Below are positions 28,288-37,683 of a DNA stretch of 64,000 nucleotides, piece by piece. The stretch comes from Saccharospirillum sp. (GTDB lineage: Bacteria; Pseudomonadota; Gammaproteobacteria; Pseudomonadales; Natronospirillaceae), in the NCBI GenBank assembly GCA_022565595.1, contig JAIUML010000009.1:62001-126000 (forward strand), given 5' to 3'. A model generated the notes under the pieces. That model was given only the letters and a program-made list of their open reading frames with translations. It did no database searches and was not told where the DNA came from. Each line of letters begins with the position of its first letter. The stretch's first letter is position 1. The translations under genes and the position numbers were made by a program.

Positions 28288-30108
28288 GTGACAACGGAAA
28301 TGCTCTTTGTGTTTTCAGTGCTGGTCATCACCATGGCGTTGTTTGTCTGGGATAAATGGCGCATGGATCTGGTGGCACTATTGGTTGTGGTCACCCTGGC
28401 CTTGTCTGGCATCATTTCGCCGGCAGAAGCCGTTTCCGGCTTTGGAAACCCCGTTGTGCTGACCATCGCCGCGCTCTTTGTTGTCGGTGAAGGTCTCTAC
28501 CGGGCCGGTGTGGCCGCTGCGGTCGGCAACTGGTTGTTGCGCGTGGGAGGCCGCAGCGAAACTCGATTGCTGTTGTTCCTGTTGCCCGTCGTCGCCATTC
28601 TTTCCGCCTTCATGAGTTCGACCGGTGCGGTAGCTCTGTTGATTCCAGTGGTGCTCAGCATGGCGCGAAAATCCGGTATGAACCCTTCACGCCTCTTCAT
28701 GCCCCTGGCCTTTGCAGCGCTGATTGGCGGCATGCTGACCTTGATCGGTACGCCTCCGAACATCATCGTCAGTGGCCAGATGCGTGATGCAGGCCTCGAT
28801 CCCTTCCGGTTCTTTGATTTCACTCCCATAGGCCTGGCGATCCTGGTATTCGGTGGCGCCTACCTGGTTTTTGTTGCGCCATTGTTGTTGCCAAAAAGCA
28901 GCGGAACAGAGGCTGAAGCGGGTCATCCTGGCTTGCGCGAATTTGCCGAGCGGTACGAATTGGGCCAACAATTGCACAAATTGCGGGTGTCTCGTGGCAG
29001 CGACTTTATTGGCAGGACGCCGGTAGAGCTGAAATTGCGTACCGAGTACGAAGTGACGCTCTTCGGTGTGCAACGACAGGGCACTTTTCTGCCCAGCCTT
29101 TTGCCGGTGCTGGCAAATACCCGTCTTGAGCCGGGCGACACCATTATGGTGTATGGTCATGATGAGAACCTGAAGCAACTGGTTGAACGCTATGAACTGG
29201 TGCGCCAGCCCATGACGGAGAGAGAGGAGCTGCGCCTGCGCGATCACTTTGGACTGGCGGAGGTGCTGATCCCGCCAGACTCCTCACTGGCCAGTCATAC
29301 CTTAAAGGAAGGCCGCTTCCGCGAGCGTTTTGGATTGAGTGTCATCGGCGTGCGCAGGCAGCACGAAGCACTCTCTACTCGCTATGCTGAAACACCGCTC
29401 CTGGCTGGCGATACGCTCTTGCTGGCTGGCGGTTGGCAACACATTCGTAAGCTGGAAAACCATCGCGAGTTGGTGGTTCTGCAGACACCTGCCGAATTAC
29501 AGGAGGTTGCGGCCAATCGTGACCGTATGCCGCACGCCATTGTCATTGTGTTGGTCATGTTAGTGGTAATGACCTTTGGCTGGCTGCCAACACTCAGTGC
29601 TGCCTTGTTGGCAGCCCTGGCCATGGTCAGCAGTCGATGCGTCAGCCTGACCGAAGCCTACCAATCCTTGAATGCGACCAGCCTGGTATTGATTGCCGGT
29701 ATGCTTCCATTGGCACTGGCCATGGAGAGCAGTGGCGCCCTGGCGCTGGTCGTCGACAACATTGTTGGTCGCTATGCCGATGTCGGGCCCTTGGTGCTCT
29801 GTGCCGGGCTCTTTCTGCTGACATCCATACTGAGCCAGTTCATCTCCAACACTGCGACCACCGTGCTGGTCGCACCCATTGCCCTGAGCAGTGCACATTT
29901 GTTGGGGCTGAACCCGGAACCCTTCATGATGACCGTTGCCATTGCTGCCTCAACAGCCTTCGCAACGCCCATCGCCTCTCCGGTCAATACCCTGGTGGTC
30001 ACGCCGGGCAATTACCGATTCTCGGATTTCGCCAAAGTAGGGGTGCCATTGCAGCTATTGGCATTGATCATCACCCTGGTGCTGACACCTGTGATTTTCC
30101 CGTTTTAA
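28288..30108 (+). CDS. SLC13/DASS-type permease with two RCK_C (TrkA-C) domains
   Basis: The 606-residue membrane protein has an N-terminal half of about five helices with SSTGAVALLIPVVLSMARKS and TLIGTPPNIIVSGQM, the duplicated (S/T)NT-like signature of ArsB/NhaD and SLC13 carriers. Two soluble RCK_C domains (about residues 215-300 and 310-395, with LEPGDTIMVYGHDENLKQL and LLAGDTLLLAGGWQHIRKLE) interrupt it. A second membrane half repeats the motif (ISNTATTVLVAPIALSSA and FATPIASPVNTLVVTPGNY). Such proteins are thought to move sulfate, dicarboxylates or cations; the substrate cannot be told. The GTG start follows AAAGGAGCC. It overlaps the convergent DUF192 gene by four bases. Confidence 0.88.
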   Translation: MTTEMLFVFSVLVITMALFVWDKWRMDLVALLVVVTLALSGIISPAEAVSGFGNPVVLTIAALFVVGEGLYRAGVAAAVGNWLLRVGGRSETRLLLFLLPVVAILSAFMSSTGAVALLIPVVLSMARKSGMNPSRLFMPLAFAALIGGMLTLIGTPPNIIVSGQMRDAGLDPFRFFDFTPIGLAILVFGGAYLVFVAPLLLPKSSGTEAEAGHPGLREFAERYELGQQLHKLRVSRGSDFIGRTPVELKLRTEYEVTLFGVQRQGTFLPSLLPVLANTRLEPGDTIMVYGHDENLKQLVERYELVRQPMTEREELRLRDHFGLAEVLIPPDSSLASHTLKEGRFRERFGLSVIGVRRQHEALSTRYAETPLLAGDTLLLAGGWQHIRKLENHRELVVLQTPAELQEVAANRDRMPHAIVIVLVMLVVMTFGWLPTLSAALLAALAMVSSRCVSLTEAYQSLNATSLVLIAGMLPLALAMESSGALALVVDNIVGRYADVGPLVLCAGLFLLTSILSQFISNTATTVLVAPIALSSAHLLGLNPEPFMMTVAIAASTAFATPIASPVNTLVVTPGNYRFSDFAKVGVPLQLLALIITLVLTPVIFPF

Positions 30109-30572
30109 GGCGTTGCAGCCAGCTCACTCAGTGGACGATCAGCACGCACGACCGAGGTCATGCCTGGTCGTATACCGCGCTCGGCAAACCACCCCTGATT
30201 GACCTCCAGTGCGTAACTGGCTGGCCGATTCGCACAGTGCAGTTCTTCTGACTCGGGCTGCATGTCATTGATCTGAAGAATACGGCCCTGGGCATCGAGA
30301 AAAGCGATGGAGAGTGGTATCAGGGTATTTCGCATCCAGAAACAGTGGCGATCCGGTCGATCGAAAATAAAGATCATGCCCTCTTCGTCACTCATGGACT
30401 CTCTGTACATCAATCCATGGCCTCGCTCTCTGGCCGTCGCTGCTATATCGGCAACCAGGTGATGGTCATCGATGCTCAGTTGAGTCTGGCGCCAGTCGAT
30501 GGATTGGGCATGGCTAGAGCTTGCAAGAAACAGGCAGAGGCTGACGATCAGAATCCCGATTTGTTTTGTCAT
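30105..30572 (-). CDS. DUF192 family secreted protein
   Basis: The protein is 155 residues from the ATG at 30572 (an ATG at 30596 would add eight). The N-terminus, MTKQIGILIVSLCLFLASS with a SHA cleavage site, is a signal peptide. The mature part is a DUF192 domain: RGHGLMYRESMSDEEGMIFI, then FWMRNTLIPLSIAFLDAQGR and NRPASYALEVNQGWFAERGI. The family is widespread, probably periplasmic, and without an established function. It is convergent with the permease, overlapping by four bases. Confidence 0.85.
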   Translation of the reverse strand: MTKQIGILIVSLCLFLASSSHAQSIDWRQTQLSIDDHHLVADIAATARERGHGLMYRESMSDEEGMIFIFDRPDRHCFWMRNTLIPLSIAFLDAQGRILQINDMQPESEELHCANRPASYALEVNQGWFAERGIRPGMTSVVRADRPLSELAATP

Positions 30573-30770
30573 GGTCTGGTGTACCTGGGTTGGCATGGGT
30601 ATTTAACAGCAGTATAACGCCCTGGTCGGCAAAATGTGATGCAGTTGGAAAACCCGGCTTCTATCGGTTGCCAATTCCAGGCGATGGTCGTATCGTTCGC
30701 AGCGGTTGCGCATGGGCCAATAGCTCCCTGATGCAATCAAGGACATGACCTCGATTTAAAGGACGCCAAA

Positions 30771-33590
30771 ATGGATATCCAAACGGTATTATCTCGCCTG
30801 TCTCCCGGGTGGGTTTCTCTCTGTTGTTCCCTGCTTCTGGTGGGCTGCGCACTTGCCCCCTCTCAAACCCTGAACGATGAACACGCCGCCATTGAGCTGC
30901 CAGCTGCCGCTTCGATCAGCCGTGGTCAACTCGACAATGGGCTGCTCTATTACATTGACCAGCACGATCAAAGAGCCACCACCGTCGAATTCCGGCTAAA
31001 GGTTGATTTCGGCTCTCTTGACGAGGCGGATCATCAATTGGGATACGCCCACTTTATAGAACACATGGCGTTCAACGGCACCGAGCATTATCCCGGCAAT
31101 GAGCTTATCGCTTACCTGCAAAGCCTGGGAATGAGCTTTGGACACGATATCAACGCTCATACTGCCTTCAATGAAACGGTTTATAAACTCAGCGTACCGG
31201 CTGATCAGCCGGAGCTGATTCATCAGGCCTATCAGGTCATGGCAGACTGGGCTGGGGGCATTCTCTTTGACGAAGCCGAAGTGCAATCCGAAAAAGGCGT
31301 GATCATCGAAGAATGGCGGCTCAACTACAGCGGTGAGGAAGCCGCCTGGTTACAGCGAGTTCGCGCGCATTATGGTAACTCTGACTATCAGCGATTGCCG
31401 ATCGGGACACCAGAATCTGTTCGCAATGCCACAGCCGATGCCTTGCGCGAACTCTATCACCATGCCTATCGCGCCGATGTCATGACGCTTTATGTTTCAG
31501 GGCATGTGGATGTCTTATCCGCGAAGCAACGCATAGAGCAGAGTTTTGGTGCTTTGCCTGCCAGTGATGGTTATGCGCCCAATCGCCCCATGCTGGATCA
31601 TAGCAATGGCCGTTACTGGGTGAGCAGTGATGAAAGCATTACTCAGGACTATCTCGAACACGGTCGACTTTTTGATGGTGGCTTCAAGTCGCTGGACAGT
31701 GCGGCTGGCCAGCGCGAGCGTTTTTTCGCAGAAATGCTGCGCCTTGTCTTGCAGGAACGCACTCAGGTCTGGTCGGACCAGCCTGGCAGTGGCGTTCGCA
31801 CAGAGGCCTACTTTTATGGCCTGGATGATGGTACTCCCGTTATTGAATTCTCCGTCTTCCCTCAGGGCCCTTTGACTCAAGAGCATCTGAATCAGGCTGA
31901 AGGTATCTGGCAGAGCCTGCTGCAATACGGTATCAGCGAAGCCGAGTATCGGCTTTACAGCCAGCGTTTGCTGCAGGAATGGCAGCAGGTAAGAGGCGTC
32001 ATGAACAATACGGATTCCGCTGGCCGAGTGGACTGGTTCATGGCGCGAGTGGAAGAGGGCATGGGACCGGTCGATTGGCGTGACTTGCCTGAGGTCATCC
32101 TCAATCTCACCCGGGCCTACAATGCCGACTGGTTTAACCATTGGCTCAAGAGTGAGGTAGCCGATCTGCCGCATTTCAGTGGGCTCATGCTTCGCCCGAG
32201 TACGGCTACTGAATGGTCCACAGACAGCTTTGTCGAAGCGGTCGAGGCCGCTGGGCAACTTCCTGTCAGGGCGGGTTGGCTGGAACACTCAGAAGAGCGT
32301 GAGCTGACCTTCATGAGTACTCCCGGCAGAGTGGAATCTGTTACCGAAACCGAACTGGACAACCTGACCCGCATTGAGCTTGAAAACGGCCTGGTGGTCT
32401 GGTTTTATCGCACCGAAGTTGAAGCCAATCGACTGGTCGTGAATCTGGTCAGCCGCGGTGGTAGCGCTGGGCGCAGTTATGACGACGCAGTTCTGGGGGT
32501 GTTCTGGCCGCATGTGCTGAACGAAACCACGCCTGGTGGCTTGTCCCGGACCGAATTCAACGATTGGCAGCAGGCGCGCAATATCGGCGGTTCGGCCTAC
32601 GATCAATTGCTGGAAAGCGGCCTCTACTGGGAAGGCAGTGCCGACGGCATTCAGTCGATGTTGACTCTGGTTGGTCACTATATGCATCCGATGACGCTGA
32701 ATGAAGCCACTATGGATGTCTTTATCGCTGGTACGGCAGAGTATCTGCAGTCATTCTATGATACCCCTCAGGGGCGGCTGGAAGCTGGCCTGGCAGGGCT
32801 GGTTGAGCCACACCCCAATTTGATGAATCTGCAACTCGAGGATCTTGAAGGCATCAGCGCAGAGCGCTTGAGCGATTTCCATGGGCGTTGGCTCAGCCAG
32901 GGGCTCGGGGTTGAATTGTTTGTGGTAGGGGATACCGATTTGAATTCGGTGGTCAAAGCCGCCGAAGCCACTCTGGCGGGCAAGCCATTGCCAGCGCCCG
33001 AGGCTCAATTCATCGAGCCCTATCAGTGGCAAGCTGCGGATGTATTGGAAGTAAAGGCTCACCAGGATGATCGTACCGACCTGTCGATTCGGCTCAGGGC
33101 ACCCGAGCCAATCTGGGAGCAACGTGAGCGTATACTGACCAACGTCTCCCTGAATATGGTAGAGACTCATCTGCTGCAGCTGTTGCGGGAGCAACTCGGA
33201 GACACCTACAGTATCTGGCTGGCTCCCGATCAGGCCTCCCCTCAGCTCCCGCAGTCTGCCTGGAATATGGCGACATCGACCTCACCCGACCGTGCTGATG
33301 CCGTTATTACAATGATGGAAGAGGCCTTGACCGGTGCGGAGGAATGGTTGACTGAAGCCGGCCTGGCCGCAACAAAGCGTCAGATGCTGGAGTCGCATCG
33401 TCGCTCTCAGGCCAGCCTGGATAGCCTGCTCAGCGACCTGATCTTCTACACTCGGCCGGATCGTCACCTGGCTGACTATGGTCACTATGAAGCCATGATT
33501 AATAGTTATACACTGGCCGACGTTCAGCGCAGCCTGGCATTCTGGGCTGGGGTTGAGGATCGCCTTGTGGTCAAGGCTATCCCATTCTGA
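30771..33590 (+). CDS. M16 zinc metalloprotease, lipoprotein
   Basis: The 939-residue protein has a lipoprotein signal peptide (lipobox LLVGC, Cys26). Two M16 halves follow. The first holds the inverted zinc motif HFIEHMAFNGT (His94, Glu97, His98) and a downstream acidic stretch (SEKGVIIEEW) with the third ligand. The second half has lost the motif, as usual, and serves as the inactive lobe of the clamshell. The family degrades short peptides in the periplasm or at the outer membrane (PqqL-like). It is monocistronic, with the nfeD-qmcA pair 22 bases downstream possibly read through from it. No substrate is indicated. Confidence 0.92.
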   Translation: MDIQTVLSRLSPGWVSLCCSLLLVGCALAPSQTLNDEHAAIELPAAASISRGQLDNGLLYYIDQHDQRATTVEFRLKVDFGSLDEADHQLGYAHFIEHMAFNGTEHYPGNELIAYLQSLGMSFGHDINAHTAFNETVYKLSVPADQPELIHQAYQVMADWAGGILFDEAEVQSEKGVIIEEWRLNYSGEEAAWLQRVRAHYGNSDYQRLPIGTPESVRNATADALRELYHHAYRADVMTLYVSGHVDVLSAKQRIEQSFGALPASDGYAPNRPMLDHSNGRYWVSSDESITQDYLEHGRLFDGGFKSLDSAAGQRERFFAEMLRLVLQERTQVWSDQPGSGVRTEAYFYGLDDGTPVIEFSVFPQGPLTQEHLNQAEGIWQSLLQYGISEAEYRLYSQRLLQEWQQVRGVMNNTDSAGRVDWFMARVEEGMGPVDWRDLPEVILNLTRAYNADWFNHWLKSEVADLPHFSGLMLRPSTATEWSTDSFVEAVEAAGQLPVRAGWLEHSEERELTFMSTPGRVESVTETELDNLTRIELENGLVVWFYRTEVEANRLVVNLVSRGGSAGRSYDDAVLGVFWPHVLNETTPGGLSRTEFNDWQQARNIGGSAYDQLLESGLYWEGSADGIQSMLTLVGHYMHPMTLNEATMDVFIAGTAEYLQSFYDTPQGRLEAGLAGLVEPHPNLMNLQLEDLEGISAERLSDFHGRWLSQGLGVELFVVGDTDLNSVVKAAEATLAGKPLPAPEAQFIEPYQWQAADVLEVKAHQDDRTDLSIRLRAPEPIWEQRERILTNVSLNMVETHLLQLLREQLGDTYSIWLAPDQASPQLPQSAWNMATSTSPDRADAVITMMEEALTGAEEWLTEAGLAATKRQMLESHRRSQASLDSLLSDLIFYTRPDRHLADYGHYEAMINSYTLADVQRSLAFWAGVEDRLVVKAIPF

Positions 33591-33612
33591 TTATTTACAG
33601 GAGATATAACCC

Positions 33613-34089
33613 ATGAGCGCGGCTCTGGTCTGGATTATTATCGGTATCGTCCTGATACTGTCCGAGTTGATGGCCACCAGCATTGTGGCCGTATTTATAG
33701 GCATTGGCGCCATTGTCACTGGCGTGCTGCTGCACTTCGGTTTGATCGATTCGCTGGCTATGCAATTGATTGTTTTCGGTGTGACGAGCCTGGGATCTCT
33801 GATCATTGCTCGTAAACGCTTCAAGCAAATGTTTGGCGGCTTCAGCATGGACCAGGGCGAGGAGCACACCAAGTTCCGCAAGGATCTGGGTGAGCGTGTA
33901 GTCGTGGAAAAAGATTTTATCAATGGTGCCGGTCGCGTCAGGCTCAATGGTGTCGAATGGGACGCCTTGTCAGATGACGACCTGAAGACAGGCGACGTTG
34001 CCTGGGTCATCGCCAACGAAGGCATACGACTCAGCGTTGTCAAAGAGCGCCCAACAGATGTAATTTCTCAACATAAGGAAACACCATGA
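33613..34089 (+). CDS. NfeD family membrane protein
   Basis: The 158-residue protein has hydrophobic helices at about residues 3-22, 26-48 and 50-65 (LVWIIIGIVLILSELMATSI opens it). A C-terminal soluble OB-fold domain (about 80-148) contains RVVVEKDFINGAGRVRLNGV and VAWVIANEGIRLSVV. It is the short NfeD type without the serine-protease part, which normally partners an SPFH protein. The stop overlaps the next start as ATGA. GGAGATATAACCC precedes the ATG. The pair is thought to organise membrane microdomains or quality control with FtsH-type proteases. Confidence 0.9.
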   Translation: MSAALVWIIIGIVLILSELMATSIVAVFIGIGAIVTGVLLHFGLIDSLAMQLIVFGVTSLGSLIIARKRFKQMFGGFSMDQGEEHTKFRKDLGERVVVEKDFINGAGRVRLNGVEWDALSDDDLKTGDVAWVIANEGIRLSVVKERPTDVISQHKETP

Positions 34090-35021
34090 ACCTTTACGAT
34101 GATATCTCCACCATACTGGCGATCGGTTTTGCCATTGCTGTCGTCATTGTTATTCTCAAGTCGGCCCGCATTGTTCCGCAGCGGGAAAACTTTGTGATAG
34201 AGCGCCTGGGTAAATACTCTCGCACCCTGGATTCAGGTTTCCATTTCCTGATCCCCTTCGTCGACAAAGTGGCCTACCGCCAAACCCTTAAAGAAGAAGT
34301 AATCGACGTCCCACGGCAGAACTGTGTCACCAAAGACAACATTCAGGTCGGCATCAATGGCGTGATGTACATTCAGGTGATCGATTCTCACAAAGCCAGT
34401 TACGGTATCGATAATTACCGGAACGCTGCGTCACAATTGGCTCAAACCACCATGCGTTCTGTGATTGGCCAGACCGACCTTGACAAGACTTTCGAAGAGC
34501 GCGCCAAGATCAACGAGGAAGTTGTTCTGGCTCTGGATGCAGCAGCAAGCCCCTGGGGTATCAAAGTATTGCGTTATGAAATTTCTGACATCGATCTGCC
34601 AGAGAGCATCAAGGATGCCCTTGAGCAACAGATGCGTGCTGAGCGTGAGCGTCGCGCTGCCATTGCCAAATCTGAAGGCGAGCGTCAGGCCATGATTAAC
34701 GTATCAGAAGGTCAGCAGCAGGAGGTGATCAACCTCTCTCAAGCAGAGAAGCAGAAGCAGATCAACGAAGCAGAAGGTCGAGCCCAGGAAATCGAACTGA
34801 TTGCCACAGCGACTGCCGAAGGTCTGCGTAAAATTGCCATCGCGATCAACGAACCCGGTGGTCAGCACGCCGTCAGCCTGCGTGTTGCCGAGCAGTATGT
34901 GAAGGAGTTTGGCAACCTGGCCAAGACCAACAACACCATGATCATCCCAGCGGAACTGGCAAGCGTCGGCGGTGCCGTAGCCAGCCTGACCGAAGTGTTG
35001 AAGCACACCAACACCAAGTAA
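34086..35021 (+). CDS. qmcA: SPFH/Band 7 (stomatin-like) protein, QmcA type
   Basis: The 311-residue protein has one N-terminal membrane helix (residues 8-27) followed by the Band 7 domain. This is visible as IVPQRENFVIERLGKYSRTL, DSGFHFLIPFVDKVAYR and TMRSVIGQTDLDKTFEERAK. A long charged coiled coil then runs to the C-terminus (ERERRAAIAKSEGERQAMIN, repeated AEGRAQE-like heptads). E. coli QmcA pairs with the NfeD protein YbbK/YbbJ in the same way. It probably oligomerises in the inner membrane. It overlaps nfeD by four bases and is followed by a hairpin at 35028. Confidence 0.92.
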   Translation: MNLYDDISTILAIGFAIAVVIVILKSARIVPQRENFVIERLGKYSRTLDSGFHFLIPFVDKVAYRQTLKEEVIDVPRQNCVTKDNIQVGINGVMYIQVIDSHKASYGIDNYRNAASQLAQTTMRSVIGQTDLDKTFEERAKINEEVVLALDAAASPWGIKVLRYEISDIDLPESIKDALEQQMRAERERRAAIAKSEGERQAMINVSEGQQQEVINLSQAEKQKQINEAEGRAQEIELIATATAEGLRKIAIAINEPGGQHAVSLRVAEQYVKEFGNLAKTNNTMIIPAELASVGGAVASLTEVLKHTNTK

Positions 35022-35027
35022 GTACCA

Positions 35028-35048
35028 GGGTCGCCTCCTCGGCGACCC
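35028..35048 (+). terminator. Hairpin after qmcA
   Basis: GGGTCGCC (35028-35035), TCCTC, GGCGACCC (35041-35048) form a perfect 8-bp GC-rich stem seven bases after the qmcA stop. The following sequence is AACTCCCTTTA, so the U-tract is poor. It probably acts as a partial terminator or RNA-stabilising structure. Confidence 0.6.
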
Positions 35049-35236
35049 AACTCCCTTTACGGTTTTGGCCTTTTGTTCCCGGCGAACACGATCACTACCG
35101 CGTCATCCCCCAATACTCGACTGAACGCATAAGGTGACTGACTCAGTTGCCGATGCTCTCCAGCGCCTTGTGGTGAACCTTTTGGGAAGCTCTGGTATGG
35201 GCATTTAGTCTGTTTCAGTACACTAGAAGGGTTCTG

Positions 35237-36442
35237 TTACTGAGGGCTCGGCTGTTGTGCTGCAGATTGGCGGACAATCAACCAGAGTGTCGCCAGGGCG
35301 ACAACCAGAATCAATGGCAGCATCATCAGGTTGAGCAGATTCCAGCCCAGCCAATGCAACAGGGTGCCAGACATCAAAGAACCTATTGCCACAAAACTGA
35401 AGATGATCAGGTCATTTACACCCTGAACCTTGCCACGTTCCGCTTCGCTGTGAACCCGAGCCACCAGGGCGCTGCCACCAACAAACAGGAAGTTCCAACC
35501 GACACCCAGTATGACCAGTGCAAACCAATAGTGCGCTATGCTCTGACCACTGATGGCAATCGCCGTCGTCCCGATCAGCAGAGCGGCACCTGCCAGCAAG
35601 ACATTGCCGACTCCGAAACGGACAATCAGGCTGCCGGTAATGAAGGAGGGGGCAAACATGCCGAGTACATGCCACTGCATGATGGTGGCAACCTGATTCA
35701 TGTCGTAACCCTGAGCCCGCATCGACAGCGGCGTGGCGGTCATCACCAGCGCCATGACCGCATAGCCAATGGCGGCTGCCAAAACGGCGACCACAAAGGT
35801 GCCCTGGCGAGCGATGTCGACCATGGGTCGAGTGGTCGCACCAGGCTTCGGCTTGCCTGCTTCAGGAACAGTAAGAAATCCGAGCAAGCCAATGGCGACC
35901 AGTGCCAGAATCGCAATCATCAGGTAGGGGCCACCCAGGGGCACGGCCTCTATCCAGGTTGTCATACGGCTGGCGTTCAATGGGCCGAGGAAGGCGGCCA
36001 CCACGCCCGCCGCCATCACCAGGGAGATGGCCTTGCTGCGAAAGGCCGGGCTGGCAACGTCGGCCGCTGCGAATCGGTAGTACATGGCAAAGGCCTGATA
36101 GAGACCAAGCAAAACGCTGCCGGCCACAAACAACCAGAATTGACCGAGATGGATGGCCAGAAAGCTCAGCAGTCCGCCACCAATACCACCGATGCTGGCA
36201 CCAACAATAAAGCCAATGCGACGGCCCACTCGCTTCATGAACAGCGAGGCGGGCAGGGTGAATAGAACGGTGCCGATCATCATGGTGGCGATTGGCAGGG
36301 TCGCCAGGCTGGGGTCCGGGCTGAGTTCGGCACCGACCACACCGCTGAGCGTCATCACGGTGATGGAGGCGATCATGAACAGCATTTGGCTGGCCACCAG
36401 AATCGACACATTGGGTTTCTCGAGACGATAGTCTGACATCAT
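35237..36442 (-). CDS. Major facilitator superfamily transporter
   Basis: The 401-residue integral membrane protein has about twelve hydrophobic segments. The MFS motif after helix 2 appears as FMKRVGRRIGFIVGA, and GYDMNQVATIMQWHVLGMFA is in the second half. The group resembles uncharacterised MFS proteins related to YnfM/NreB-type exporters; I do not assign a substrate. I chose the first ATG of the pair at 36442 (MMSDYRLEKPN), with AGGA just upstream; the frame is open to 36463. It lies 63 bases downstream of the DsrE gene on the same strand, so it may be controlled from the same ArsR-rhodanese operator. Confidence 0.82.
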   Translation of the reverse strand: MMSDYRLEKPNVSILVASQMLFMIASITVMTLSGVVGAELSPDPSLATLPIATMMIGTVLFTLPASLFMKRVGRRIGFIVGASIGGIGGGLLSFLAIHLGQFWLFVAGSVLLGLYQAFAMYYRFAAADVASPAFRSKAISLVMAAGVVAAFLGPLNASRMTTWIEAVPLGGPYLMIAILALVAIGLLGFLTVPEAGKPKPGATTRPMVDIARQGTFVVAVLAAAIGYAVMALVMTATPLSMRAQGYDMNQVATIMQWHVLGMFAPSFITGSLIVRFGVGNVLLAGAALLIGTTAIAISGQSIAHYWFALVILGVGWNFLFVGGSALVARVHSEAERGKVQGVNDLIIFSFVAIGSLMSGTLLHWLGWNLLNLMMLPLILVVALATLWLIVRQSAAQQPSPQ

Positions 36443-36526
36443 GAATTCCTGTTGATGACTCAATACAGGGCTACCTCACCCTGATGAAATTGCAGAACTT
36501 TGGCACAGTTGTGACTAAAAGTCTCT

Positions 36527-36871
36527 TCAGAAAACCAGGCTCTTGTCGCTGGCCAGCGTTACCTCAGCCAGTTCATCCATGGTGCTGCGTCTGGCACCTT
36601 CGACCAGCTCATTCTGGTTGATGCCGCGGGCATCCAGGCAGGTACCACAGAGTAGCACTCTGCCACGACCCAGAACTCGCTTAACCATACGCTCCGCATT
36701 GTAGTAGCCGTCTGGTGTTTTTTGGCCCGTTTTCGCCCCCAACACTGCGTCCCCCATCAGAAACACAGTGACGTCTGCGTCCTGCTTCAGCAGCGCATGA
36801 GCCAATCGCAAGCCATTGTCGAGGCGTTCGGTACCATAAGGTGGGTCGTTGATCAGAATCAGGATGTTCAT
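36527..36871 (-). CDS. DsrE-family sulfur-transfer-like protein with CGTC motif
   Basis: The 114-residue protein has the DsrE/TusD fold: MNILILINDPPYGTERLDNG opens it, followed by ADVTVFLMGDAVLGAK. A single CGTC pair (Cys75, Cys78) lies where many DsrE proteins carry their persulfide-accepting cysteine (RVLLCGTCLDARGI). The ATG at 36871 follows GGGGACAAAAAA; the frame continues upstream without resemblance to the family. It is divergent from the fused ArsR-rhodanese regulator, with a 30-bp palindromic operator between them. This suggests that it handles persulfide or thiosulfate-derived sulfane sulfur; the substrate is inferred from context only. Confidence 0.85.
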   Translation of the reverse strand: MNILILINDPPYGTERLDNGLRLAHALLKQDADVTVFLMGDAVLGAKTGQKTPDGYYNAERMVKRVLGRGRVLLCGTCLDARGINQNELVEGARRSTMDELAEVTLASDKSLVF

Positions 36872-36932
36872 TTTTTTGTCCCCTGGTTTTGGGTTTAAGG
36901 ACAAGACCTGTTGTAGTATCACCTGGAACAAT

Positions 36933-36962
36933 ATAACATTCAATTAAATAGTTGAATGTTAT
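36933..36962. promoter_or_regulatory. Palindromic operator between DsrE and ArsR-rhodanese genes
   Basis: ATAACATTCAA (36933-36943) and TTGAATGTTAT (36952-36962) form a perfect 11-bp inverted repeat with an 8-base spacer. The ATTCAA...TTGAAT core is like operators of the SmtB/ArsR/BigR class. It lies 62 bases before the DsrE start and 17 bases before the regulator's TTG start, so one site can control both directions. Confidence 0.75.
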
Positions 36963-36978
36963 CGGGAGATGCAATACC

Positions 36979-37683
36979 TTGGCTGAATTCAACCTGGAGC
37001 ATGACTTGAGAGAGGCCCTGGCCGGCATAGGCCGGGCCATCGGACAGCCACACCGTTTGCGTCTGCTGGAGCTGCTGGCGCAGCGCGAATATTACGTGGA
37101 ACAACTGGCGGAGCTCAGCAGTTTGACCATGGCCAGTGCTTCCCAGCATTTGCAACACCTCAGACGTGCAGGCCTGATTACTGTGCGCCGGGATGGTCGT
37201 CAGATGGCCTATCGGCTCACCGATGAACGCATCATTGACCTGTTGGGCCTGGTGAGACAGATCGCCAGGAGCCAAATTGCTGAAGTCGAACGGTTGTTGT
37301 CGCAATTGTTTCCGAATGACCCTGACTTGACACCCCTTGTGGCCCTTTCTCAAGCCGAGTTAGTGCAGCAGATGGAAGCCGGGCAGGTGACTCTGCTGGA
37401 CGTCCGGCCCGGTGCCGAGTTCGAAGCCGGACACTTGCCCGGTGCCATCAACCTGAGTCTGGCGGAGTTGGAGCAGCATCTTGATTCCCTGCCCAAGGAT
37501 CAGTCCATCGTCGCTTATTGCCGTGGGCCATACTGCGCACTGTCGCACAAGGCTGCTCAAATGCTCCAAGCTCGAGGCTATCAGGTGCAGCGATTTGAGG
37601 ACGGTTTTCCTGAATGGAAGCGCGCAGGCCTGCCAATTGAAACCTTGCAAAGATCGTCCTTGAATGGAACGCAGCACCCATGA
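36979..37683 (+). CDS. ArsR-type regulator fused to a rhodanese domain
   Basis: The 234-residue protein combines an ArsR winged helix (about residues 8-105: RAIGQPHRLRLLELLAQREY, then SLTMASASQHLQHLRRAGLI and a WING with VRRDGRQMAYRL) with a rhodanese domain (about 122-225: LLDVRPGAEFEAGHLPGAIN and the active loop AYCRGPYCALSHKAA). The usual metal-binding ELCVCDL cysteines are absent. The only two cysteines of the protein, Cys181 and Cys186, sit in and beside the rhodanese loop, so sensing of sulfane sulfur or another thiol-reactive signal there is likely. The TTG at 36979 has GGGAG ten bases upstream. It overlaps the MFS gene 37680 by four bases. Confidence 0.9.
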   Translation: MAEFNLEHDLREALAGIGRAIGQPHRLRLLELLAQREYYVEQLAELSSLTMASASQHLQHLRRAGLITVRRDGRQMAYRLTDERIIDLLGLVRQIARSQIAEVERLLSQLFPNDPDLTPLVALSQAELVQQMEAGQVTLLDVRPGAEFEAGHLPGAINLSLAELEQHLDSLPKDQSIVAYCRGPYCALSHKAAQMLQARGYQVQRFEDGFPEWKRAGLPIETLQRSSLNGTQHP

